DNA of 15,883 nt from DATIJJ01 sp039936115. GTDB lineage: Bacteria > Pseudomonadota > Gammaproteobacteria > DSM-16500. A model generated the notes under the pieces. The model searched no databases, was not told where the DNA came from, and saw only the letters and a program-made list of their open reading frames with translations. Location of the stretch: assembly GCA_039936115.1 (NCBI GenBank), contig JBDTIZ010000156.1, positions 1 through 15,883 on the forward strand, given 5' to 3'. A program made the translations under genes and the position numbers. Position 1 is the stretch's first letter; each line of letters begins with the position of its first letter. Of the stretch, positions 7,414 to 14,429 are shown in pieces.

Positions 7414-9117
7414 ATGCGCTTTAGTCATTCACTCTCTGCAATTGGCTTCTTGTTTATTTCTTCAATATCATCAACTTACGCCGCAAATATCACTTTTGTG
7501 AATAATACGCCCGCAGTCGTTCATTTAGACTATACCAATTGCACATGGGTTAGCGGTAGCCAGCCGGACGGATCAGGTAATTTCCCAAGTCACGCAAGTG
7601 CACTTTATAGTTGCGCTCCCTATCAAAATTTAGATTTCGCCCAATATGGCGTTGACACAATTATTACGCCAGCACCTAAATCTTATATCAGCGTAAATGC
7701 TGGTGGAGTTGCGGGTTTAAGTACAGATAGCATAGATGTCACATTAAAGAGCAACACTGCTACTATCGCTTGGCCAGTACCAAAATTAAATTACACCGAT
7801 ATGGCAAGCAATATTGGTACAATCGTACAGCAATATATAGCACTAAAACCTAGCCCAGCCACCTCTTTACTTCCTAATGTTATTGCAATGGATACGCAAA
7901 CCTTAACAGCACAAAAAAATTCACCCGATTGGCAATTACAAGCAAGCTATGATGCGAGTCGTTTTCCATTGTGGAATGGCGCATATTGTTTAGCAAATGT
8001 AGGCGTTCAATTATGTCCGCATGATTTTTTAACAAGTTACATGCAGAGCGTCAAAACAAGCAGCCCATCGGGAAGCATTAATACAGCAGGATACTGGGCA
8101 TTTACAGCGGGTAGTTATCAAGATGGTCAAGCTGTTGCAGGTGGAAGTGCTGATGTGAAACCAGCGTTAGTGGGTCCGTTAGCGGTAGCTGAAGCGGCTG
8201 TTGATAATGGACAAACGACTTCAGATGGTTATTACAACACTTTAATTAATCAACTAGCATCCTATGATTTAAATGTGCATACACCTAACTCTGCACAAGG
8301 CCAAGGTTATCCGAATAGTTCAGATCCCTATTTTAATGGCGCCTTAAATTTATTAACAGAAGCACTGTTAACGGGTAATGGTAATTTTAATTTAAATGCA
8401 AGTGATTCACGTACTGGATACGTTAGTTATAACCAATTTATGGCAAATTATACTGCTTGGACCAAAGATGGATTTATTGTTCCGTTCACAGTCAGTGATG
8501 AAAATGGCAAAGAATATCCTGGTATTCGTGTCGTTTTCTCTGTTGATGTAGCTCCGCACACAGGTGGCGATAATTGGAAAGATGCAGGCGCATCCCCTAC
8601 TGTGTCAGAGGGTATGGCTTATGGTTTGCTCGTTAGTTATGCCGCAAACGATCAAGCTTCGTTTGATAAAATGTTAAATTACATTTTATTTGAAGCAAGA
8701 ACAGTGGGCTGTGCTGGTATGGATAGTACGCAAACAAGTTGCTCAGTGAAAACTAATTATTTAATGCCTTGGATGGTAGATCAAACCGGGAAGCCATTTC
8801 ATTATGTAAATGCAGGTGGTTTTTTAACAAATGGTTCAGCAACCGATGCAGATCTTAATATTGCTTGGGCATTAAGCTTAGCAAATGATAAATGGAAGAC
8901 ACCCTCTAATAATTTAATGGGTAATGAAAATTACGCGCAACTTATTACTGATTTAAAAAATGAGATGGCGTTTTTTGATTTTAACCAGCAAGTGAACTTC
9001 ATGGGTAATGGTAACTACACGACTTTTTCACCTGGCAGTCAGTGGGGAAATGCAGGACGATCAGTTCTTTATCCTGGTTATGATGCACCAGCTGCATTGA
9101 AAGCAATGGCTTCGTAG
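7414..9117 (+). CDS. Secreted GH8-family glycoside hydrolase, circularly permuted (567 aa)
   Basis: Signal peptide 1-23 (STYA before NIT). Residues 24 to about 118 form an unrecognised beta-rich domain with Cys43 and Cys67. The remainder matches the GH8 (alpha/alpha)6 barrel, as recalled from Clostridium CelA, but with halves exchanged. First come the usual C-terminal blocks: SLLPN (151-155), SYDASRFP (178-185, putative base Asp180), ALVGPLA (251-257) and YFNGALNLLTEALLTGN (306-322). Then come the usual N-terminal blocks: FMANYTAWTK (342-351), TVSEGMAYGLL (396-406, acid Glu399), SATDADLNIAWAL (475-487, Asp478) and LYPGYDAPAALKAMA (552-566). All three carboxylates are present. The likely reaction is inverting hydrolysis of a beta-1,4-glucan or related polymer; the substrate cannot be told from sequence. 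There is no cellulose-synthesis operon nearby. The next gene follows after 38 bases. Confidence 0.85.
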   Translation: MRFSHSLSAIGFLFISSISSTYAANITFVNNTPAVVHLDYTNCTWVSGSQPDGSGNFPSHASALYSCAPYQNLDFAQYGVDTIITPAPKSYISVNAGGVAGLSTDSIDVTLKSNTATIAWPVPKLNYTDMASNIGTIVQQYIALKPSPATSLLPNVIAMDTQTLTAQKNSPDWQLQASYDASRFPLWNGAYCLANVGVQLCPHDFLTSYMQSVKTSSPSGSINTAGYWAFTAGSYQDGQAVAGGSADVKPALVGPLAVAEAAVDNGQTTSDGYYNTLINQLASYDLNVHTPNSAQGQGYPNSSDPYFNGALNLLTEALLTGNGNFNLNASDSRTGYVSYNQFMANYTAWTKDGFIVPFTVSDENGKEYPGIRVVFSVDVAPHTGGDNWKDAGASPTVSEGMAYGLLVSYAANDQASFDKMLNYILFEARTVGCAGMDSTQTSCSVKTNYLMPWMVDQTGKPFHYVNAGGFLTNGSATDADLNIAWALSLANDKWKTPSNNLMGNENYAQLITDLKNEMAFFDFNQQVNFMGNGNYTTFSPGSQWGNAGRSVLYPGYDAPAALKAMAS

Positions 9118-9155
9118 CAGTAATAATATACCGGTATTTGAGGAGTTAAAAAATA

Positions 9156-9974
9156 ATGTTTGCATCATTAAAGATTAAATCGAAAGGTATTGAGTCAAAA
9201 GAAGAAACACAAGTTGTGGATTTCAAGCCTACAGAAGCGTTTGCAGTTTTACAGCATGAATTTGCTATAACAACAGCCTCATCAGCGACTCCTGTGTTGG
9301 GTTCACTTGGAGCTAGACCTTGTTTGATATTAGCTCTTTATGACCAAAAAAATAAAATTGCGATTCTTGCTCACATTGATGCATTAACAAGAGATGATTT
9401 TCTGCTTGATTTATTGCCCTATATTTCAACTAAAAACACCGTAGCTTACCTCACAGGTGGTGATCAAGAATCAAAAGGGTTTTGTAACGACATACTTTCT
9501 TCACTTTTAGCCATGAATATAAAAATAGTTCTTAATGACACACCTAAAAATTTTGATGAAGTTGCATCTATCGCCATAGATTCTCGCACTGGTAAAATCT
9601 ATACCTCTATCAGCGATCATGATTTAGGCCGGGCGCTCAATTTTGATATAAGAATGCAGTTTGCAGCACTTGAGTTTATGAAATCACGATTAAGACTTGC
9701 TTACAATTCAATGAGCAAAACAAATAAATCTGAAACTTTTATTTCAGAAAATTTGATGCCATCGTCAAAATCAGAAAGTGATACAGGTTCTAAGATCACG
9801 AACATACTGGCAGAAGAATCATTTAAAAGAGAAAAAAATTCCCACCCGTTCAGTGATCTATTGAATTTCGCACTACTAGGGAAGCAAGAAAAATCTATCG
9901 AAGAACTTACCAACCGCAGCGAGTCAAACATGAAATTGTTAAAAACGCCTACGCAAATCTTACCCACGCTATAA
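9156..9974 (+). CDS. Predicted NTAN1/CheD-fold amidohydrolase (deamidase) (272 aa)
   Basis: The start has GAGGAG 10 bases upstream. Residues about 45-165 look like the Cys-His deamidase fold shared by N-terminal asparagine amidohydrolase (NTAN1) and the chemoreceptor deamidase CheD. LGSLGARPCLILALYD carries the putative nucleophile Cys56, and LAHID carries His73, exactly 17 residues later, as I recall for both families. YLTGGDQES (98-106) and IAIDSRTGKIY (139-149) match later NTAN1 segments. The C-terminal 90 residues are Ser/Lys/Glu-rich and probably flexible. There is no signal peptide. Likely chemistry is hydrolysis of a side-chain amide (Asn or Gln) on a protein. No chemotaxis gene is nearby, so a CheD role is unlikely and a host-directed deamidase is a reasonable guess. 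It is probably cotranscribed with the GH8-like gene. Confidence 0.6.
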   Translation: MFASLKIKSKGIESKEETQVVDFKPTEAFAVLQHEFAITTASSATPVLGSLGARPCLILALYDQKNKIAILAHIDALTRDDFLLDLLPYISTKNTVAYLTGGDQESKGFCNDILSSLLAMNIKIVLNDTPKNFDEVASIAIDSRTGKIYTSISDHDLGRALNFDIRMQFAALEFMKSRLRLAYNSMSKTNKSETFISENLMPSSKSESDTGSKITNILAEESFKREKNSHPFSDLLNFALLGKQEKSIEELTNRSESNMKLLKTPTQILPTL

Positions 9975-10040
9975 GAAAAATGCGTCCTGATTCTTCAACC
10001 CTGTGGCTCCAATCTAGCGCAATAATCTAGGGCTACTTTC

Positions 10041-10057
10041 TTTTCAAAATTTGAAAA
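10041..10057. promoter_or_regulatory. 17-bp palindrome upstream of the esterase gene
   Basis: TTTTCAAA-A-TTTGAAAA is a perfect odd palindrome, about 100 bases before the esterase start and upstream of a TATAAT at 10090-10095 that lacks a good -35. It could be an operator. In AT-rich DNA, chance is a real alternative. Confidence 0.3.
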
Positions 10058-10156
10058 TCGAAATATAGATTACTTAATGAAAAAAGCCTTATAATCCAAC
10101 TAAGTTGATTCATTCAAAAGACGCGGAATCCTATTCAAAAAATGGAGATAAAAAAA

Positions 10157-11095
10157 ATGAAATTATTTTTAAAATTAATTTTACTAATTGTTTTTTGTTG
10201 GATTCAGCCAAGTTTAGCAAAACATTCCGCTTGGCATTTTAAGTCGAGCGATGTGAATGCATTGCATAGTGCTGCAGCAGACCAACAGATAGCTTATGGA
10301 AAAGATCCATTGCAGTTCGCAGAATTAAGATTGCCACACAAACCAGGGCCTTATCCCGTTGTAATTATTATTCATGGTGGTTGCTGGGTTTCTAAATTTG
10401 CAGATTTACATAATACAGCAGCTCTAGCTGATGCATTACGTGCGAGCGGTTATGCAACTTGGAATGTTGAATATCGAAGAGAGGATAATGCAGGCGGTGG
10501 TTGGCCAGGAACATTTACAGATGTTGCACAAGCAGCCGATTTTTTGCCGACAATTGCTGACAAATATTCACTTGATTTGAATCGCGTCATTGTCATTGGA
10601 CATTCTGCAGGTGGACAATTAGCACTTTGGTTAGCCGCACGTCATCGTTTACCGACATCTGGCCCACTCTACAGTGCAAAACCATTAGCAGTGCGCGGTG
10701 TTGTAACATTGGGTGGCGTGACTGATATGAAAGCATTTCGTGAATACAATAATTCAAGAAGAATTTGTGATTCATCCGATGTCATTGGAAACTTATTAGG
10801 TCAGACGGAAGAAAAAATTACGGAACGTTATCGTTCAGTTTCACCGATTGAATTGTTACCGTTTAATGTGCCGCAAATTTTGATTTACGGAAAAGATGAC
10901 AAAATTGTGCCTGCGACATTTGGGAAAACCTATCAGCAAGTTGCGCAAAGCAAAGGCGATAAAGTTAAAATAGTTGAAGTGCCGTATGCAGCGCATCATG
11001 AATTGATCGTACCGAATTCAGTAAGTTGGCCGGTGCTTCACTCTGCAATTAAATCATTGATTAAGAATCAGTTAAGTCCGGACAAAAACCCATAG
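10157..11095 (+). CDS. Exported alpha/beta hydrolase, esterase/lipase type (312 aa)
   Basis: The start at 10157 is preferred over the ATG 15 bases upstream because GGAG (10144-10147) then sits 9 bases before it and the signal peptide begins properly (MKLFLKLILLIVFCW, cleavage after QPSLA). The fold is clear: oxyanion-hole HGG (73-75), nucleophile motif GHSAGG with Ser150, acid in GKDDKIVP (Asp248), and His in AAHHE (280/281). Layout and spacing fit the carboxylesterase/kynurenine-formamidase-like branch of alpha/beta hydrolases. Likely reaction is hydrolysis of a small ester or amide in the periplasm or outside the cell. The substrate is unknown. The 182-bp gap before the gene and its own TATAAT suggest separate transcription from the amidohydrolase. 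Confidence 0.88.
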   Translation: MKLFLKLILLIVFCWIQPSLAKHSAWHFKSSDVNALHSAAADQQIAYGKDPLQFAELRLPHKPGPYPVVIIIHGGCWVSKFADLHNTAALADALRASGYATWNVEYRREDNAGGGWPGTFTDVAQAADFLPTIADKYSLDLNRVIVIGHSAGGQLALWLAARHRLPTSGPLYSAKPLAVRGVVTLGGVTDMKAFREYNNSRRICDSSDVIGNLLGQTEEKITERYRSVSPIELLPFNVPQILIYGKDDKIVPATFGKTYQQVAQSKGDKVKIVEVPYAAHHELIVPNSVSWPVLHSAIKSLIKNQLSPDKNP

Positions 11096-11213
11096 GCGTC
11101 AAATTAAGGAAAACCTAGGTTGGCACGGCGCATGTACCGCCCAAGAGATAAAGTTATTTACAATAAATCCACTTCCTGTCAATATGCACACTATTTTATC
11201 AGAGAGATCGCGC

Positions 11214-11993
11214 ATGTTTAATCATAGACCAGCAACAGAAGAAGAAACCAATCTATATTACGCAAAACAAGCTATTGCTTATGTAAAAAAAGTCTTACCT
11301 TTAGGCTCAAGTAATAAAAAAGAAGATGAAAAAAAGCCCAATTACACATTAGCATTAATAAAGTTAGCTCTGGCTCGGACAGAAATCAAGAACTTCTTAG
11401 CTCAGGCTGAGGGGATGGATTACTGGGATAAGCTAGCTGGGCAGGTTGAAATATTAGAAAGGTATGAAGCCGGAAACTGTAACGAGCAAGTCAAGGTTGC
11501 TTTGCAATTCCTCGGACGTAGAGGTGTTAATGATGTTGATCTTTGCCCGTTTCATGAAGGTAGCGATCATATCGTATTAATCATTGGTGGGAACGTTATA
11601 TGTGATCCTTGGGCAAATGAAACCTATCATGTTCGTGAATTTAAACAACGACAAGCCGAAGCAAAAATCGATTATTCTGATCATGAATTACGTGCCTGCA
11701 AATTATTGGGTAAAGCGAATCCTCCTCCTCAATATCTTGTTGGAAAACTGCACTCGACTATTACGACGAATGAAACAAGTGACGCGGCTGCAATTAAGGG
11801 TGAATTTGTTAGAGCTGACAGCACAAAAACAGAATGTGGGGCAGGAAATGTTTTAAAATTTTCACTAGCAAGATTTAATTTTTTAAATGAGCTAAAACTA
11901 TTTAATGAAGAAGAAGCAAAAATATCCTGCTCCGGAAAAAGCCGAGAAGTTATGTATCAATCTAACGAAGCTATTAAATCATTAAAAAAATAA
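11214..11993 (+). CDS. Papain-like cysteine enzyme, putative protease or deamidase (259 aa)
   Basis: I choose the ATG at 11214, with AGAGAG 8 bases upstream; the ATG at 11184 has no ribosome binding site. A Cys-His-Asp set typical of papain/transglutaminase-like folds is visible: AGNCNEQ with Cys89 at the start of a helix, then GSDHIVLII with His119 on a strand, then VICDPWANETY with Asp131. The short Cys-to-His distance (30 residues) and the DPW motif recall papain-fold toxin and effector domains. There is no signal peptide. An N-terminal helical region (1-80) precedes the domain and a Lys/Glu-rich tail follows. Target and reaction (proteolysis, deamidation or acyl transfer) cannot be told. 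Catalysis is inferred only from the three conserved-looking residues. Confidence 0.65.
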   Translation: MFNHRPATEEETNLYYAKQAIAYVKKVLPLGSSNKKEDEKKPNYTLALIKLALARTEIKNFLAQAEGMDYWDKLAGQVEILERYEAGNCNEQVKVALQFLGRRGVNDVDLCPFHEGSDHIVLIIGGNVICDPWANETYHVREFKQRQAEAKIDYSDHELRACKLLGKANPPPQYLVGKLHSTITTNETSDAAAIKGEFVRADSTKTECGAGNVLKFSLARFNFLNELKLFNEEEAKISCSGKSREVMYQSNEAIKSLKK

Positions 11994-12025
11994 AGATCAT
12001 TCCAATTACGAGATATTACTCACTT

Positions 12026-12049
12026 CGGCAAGCTTGCAGAGGCTTGCCG
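12026..12049. other. Stem-loop between the papain-like and RNase H-like genes
   Basis: CGGCAAGC (12026-12033) and GCTTGCCG (12042-12049) form a perfect 8-bp GC-rich stem with an 8-base loop. No T-run follows on either strand. It could be an attenuating structure just before the 12076 gene, which lacks a visible Shine-Dalgarno, or a weak terminator of the previous gene. Confidence 0.55.
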
Positions 12050-12075
12050 ATGCAAAACAATTACGATAACACACT

Positions 12076-12627
12076 ATGAATACACTATTAATTTTTACCG
12101 ATGCAGCAACGTCATCTTCAGAAAATATCTCGGTGGGTGCTTTTTTATTATTAGAAGAAAAGGAATTTCAAAAATATATTGATTTTAACTTGAATGATTT
12201 ATTCATCCAGTTAGAGAATAAAATTGTTTATAAAAAATATAACTCCAAAAAATCAACCTGGTCAGAAATACAAACTGCTATTGATGCGTTAAATCACACC
12301 CACCTACCCTCTGCAAGTATTGTTAAAATGTACACAGACTGTCAAAGCCTTTGTGATTTATTAGGGAAAAGAAAAGAAAAACTTTTGAAAAATAATTTTA
12401 TCACTCGAGCAGGAAAAGTTTTGCAAAACGCGGATCTTTACAAAGAACTTTATCAGACCGCAGAAAAATTTCAGCTATCTACTTTAAAAATAAAAGGGCA
12501 TCAGAAAGTATCTGATTCTACGAGACTGGAAGAGAAAATTTTTTCTATTCTAGATAAATTCAGTCGTCGAAAACTACGAGAACTACTAACTTTAATTGAT
12601 TGCAACCCAATTCGCACCTCTAGCTAG
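12076..12627 (+). CDS. Divergent RNase H-like protein (183 aa)
   Basis: The RNase H fold is suggested by its acidic residues in order: LLIFTDAATSS (Asp9) on the first strand, STWSEIQTAIDAL (Glu64) on the first helix, VKMYTDCQSLCDLL (Asp88) on the fourth strand, and IFSILDKFSRRKLR (Asp160) at the last helix. KIKGHQK (138-144) matches the VKGH segment of RNase HI. Length is slightly above RNase HI (about 155 aa) because of an insertion between strands (27-55). The expected activity is cutting RNA in RNA:DNA hybrids. It could equally be a related nuclease or a non-catalytic version. The start is fixed by the fold, but no convincing SD precedes it. It follows the papain-like gene after 82 bases. 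Confidence 0.65.
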   Translation: MNTLLIFTDAATSSSENISVGAFLLLEEKEFQKYIDFNLNDLFIQLENKIVYKKYNSKKSTWSEIQTAIDALNHTHLPSASIVKMYTDCQSLCDLLGKRKEKLLKNNFITRAGKVLQNADLYKELYQTAEKFQLSTLKIKGHQKVSDSTRLEEKIFSILDKFSRRKLRELLTLIDCNPIRTSS

Positions 12628-12638
12628 TCAGTGAGCTT

Positions 12639-12668
12639 TGTCTTTTCTACAGGCTTGCAGAAAAGACA
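12639..12668 (+). terminator. Stem-loop after the RNase H-like gene, possible terminator
   Basis: TGTCTTTTCT (12639-12648) and AGAAAAGACA (12659-12668) form a perfect 10-bp stem with a 10-base loop, 11 bases after the stop codon. No T-run follows, so efficiency is uncertain. It lies between two convergent genes, where a terminator is expected. The rest of the 12628-12835 gap holds no gene that I can support. Confidence 0.45.
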
Positions 12669-12835
12669 TGCTAGTTACGCGCAGAAGAAGCCATCCAGAA
12701 AGAACACAATCCATTTGATCTCAGGCGGTTTTGATGTTCAGCAAATTTTTTTGACACTTTTCAGCGCCGTCAAAATAGTAGCCATGAAATTGAATGGATG
12801 TATTTTGGCGGGCTTTGAAAGAATCAAAATCTTTA

Positions 12836-14119
12836 TCATATCTCCATACCAGGACTATTCACTCTTGAATTTGATACCGTCTGGTCAACTGGTTTGAACG
12901 CAGGAAACAAAACAGAAGCACTTTTTGCCGCTGAACCAGGGATATATCCAGCTAACAGGAGTTCGCGACTGTTGATTTTTTTGTTTAAAAACGAATTTAA
13001 TGCTTCTAGAATCTTACCTACACTCTCAGATTGAATTGCTATAGCAAGAGCTTTTTTTGTGTTATCAAGTGCAATGGATTTTGACTCATCCGCATAAGCC
13101 TTTAGATCTTTATCATGAGTGATGGTCAAAGAAAATTTTCCATACACTGTACGATCAAGTTTAAGATTAAAATCTAATGGAACAGTCACAGGCGAAAAAC
13201 CGAGGATATACATTTTGCTTGAATAACTATTTGGAATAGCAATTGCACTCAATTTTTCGTTAATTAATGACAGCAAAACCTGACTGTCATCATTCGCTAT
13301 GATTGTTTCTAATCTTGCGTCTGAATATTCTTTTGCGTTATCTAAGTGTGTTAAGGTGAGAGATAAGGGACAATTGACTTGCAGTGTAGTTTGAACTGAA
13401 TCGTCTGCTGCATTTTTTATAGTAGTCAAGTCAATATATCTGGCATCAAGATCAAATAGAATTTTTACGTCGGCTTTTTTAGTTTCAAAAGCTCGGATAA
13501 TAGTATCGCAGTCATCATAAACAAATTCATCTGGTTTAGAACGATTTTTAGCTAACGCTGCCTGCTCTTCTTCATGCAAAACTGCGGCAAGAGCAGAATC
13601 ATAAGGATCGACGTCAGGACGACCCGATTTTAAATCTCTTGTAAATGTATTAAGCGCATCTTTTTTATGTGAAGGTAATTGATTCAACACGGCATTAAGC
13701 TTGCTCTCTGCTGCGTCATCTTGATTCGCATCTTCTGCAAACTCATATGAACCCATGTCATGCCAATCATCCCATTCCTCAACGTCATCTTTTTTTTCTT
13801 GTTGTGACATATAATTCTGGCAAAAATCGGTAACTTGTTTTACAAAATTCTGAACGCCTAAACCTTCGCTATCAATCATCATTTGAAGATTTGTATCTTG
13901 CAATAATGCGACGGGTGTTTTCATTTTAGAAGGCAAATGCATATATAAAACATTTTTATCGAAATAAACACTCGTTATCTTAGGATCAAGCTGCTGTAAA
14001 TAATTATTTAGATTTTCAGTCAGATTTTTTTTCCATTGTTCGATATCAAGATCAGAAAATTTAAACTTTAATTGCAGACCTTCTGTCTCGCTAAATTTAA
14101 TTGATTCGATCAGTATCAT
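12836..14119 (-). CDS. Hypothetical acidic protein (427 aa)
   Basis: I do not recognise a family. GGAG lies 7 bases upstream of the start on the minus strand. The N-terminal 100 residues look alpha/beta. Then comes a very acidic linker at about 108-137 (KKDDVEEWDDWHD and following), and a C-terminal region (about 200-400) with alternating beta strands and helices, for example ADVKILFDLDARYIDLT, SLTLTHLD and GKFSLTITHD. There is no signal peptide or transmembrane segment. It is convergent with the RNase H-like gene and divergent from the broken repeat gene at 14430. A secreted effector, an immunity-type protein or a structural factor are all possible. The sequence gives no catalytic motif to choose between them. 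Confidence 0.75.
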   Translation of the reverse strand: MILIESIKFSETEGLQLKFKFSDLDIEQWKKNLTENLNNYLQQLDPKITSVYFDKNVLYMHLPSKMKTPVALLQDTNLQMMIDSEGLGVQNFVKQVTDFCQNYMSQQEKKDDVEEWDDWHDMGSYEFAEDANQDDAAESKLNAVLNQLPSHKKDALNTFTRDLKSGRPDVDPYDSALAAVLHEEEQAALAKNRSKPDEFVYDDCDTIIRAFETKKADVKILFDLDARYIDLTTIKNAADDSVQTTLQVNCPLSLTLTHLDNAKEYSDARLETIIANDDSQVLLSLINEKLSAIAIPNSYSSKMYILGFSPVTVPLDFNLKLDRTVYGKFSLTITHDKDLKAYADESKSIALDNTKKALAIAIQSESVGKILEALNSFLNKKINSRELLLAGYIPGSAAKSASVLFPAFKPVDQTVSNSRVNSPGMEI

Positions 14120-14359
14120 GGGAACACTCCAATGTTGTTGCTTATGTGCTTACGAGGTAACTAGCCGATATTAAAAGCGGATGATATAGCACTTGAATTT
14201 TTTAAGCAAATCAAAGAAACAATATTGATTCACCGCTGCATTTTGCATTACTTTAGTTGAAAAATTTAAGAAGTCACATCACACATAGATTTCTAATATT
14301 ATGATTATAGTGAAGAAATTTGGAGGACGACTTGTTCCCCGACTGGTTTACTCGAATGT

Positions 14360-14379
14360 ACTATAATGTATTATATAGT
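14360..14379. promoter_or_regulatory. TATAAT with overlapping imperfect palindrome, upstream of the broken repeat gene
   Basis: ACTATA (14360-14365) and TATAGT (14374-14379) are inverted, with a perfect TATAAT (14362-14367) lying inside. No good -35 is seen, so this is either a weak promoter or an operator over a -10. The rest of 14120-14429 contains a second -10-like TATGAT at 14300-14305, an SD-like GGAGG at 14322-14326 with no convincing gene after it, and nothing else that I recognise. Confidence 0.3.
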
Positions 14380-14429
14380 AGAAGATAATAACGCACTTGC
14401 TATTTAAAAAGCGTTGTGGAGGTATGCAA

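Noticed and set aside
7414..9117. Two truncated GH8 domains in tandem rather than one permuted barrel
   Set aside because: Each GH8 block occurs only once, and the two halves complement each other without overlap.
12749..12775. Stem TTTTGAC / GTCAAAA as terminator of the 12836-14119 gene
   Set aside because: The stem is only 7 AT-rich base pairs with a 13-base loop; too weak to call.
12631..12897. 88-codon plus-strand open frame with a GTG start
   Set aside because: It has no ribosome binding site, runs over a stem-loop and into the end of the opposite gene, and its product has no recognisable features.
14332..14388. 18-codon peptide with GGAGG and a TTG start upstream of the broken repeat gene
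   Set aside because: The SD spacing is good, but the start codon is weak and the peptide overlaps the putative -10. There is no regulatory signature of a leader peptide.
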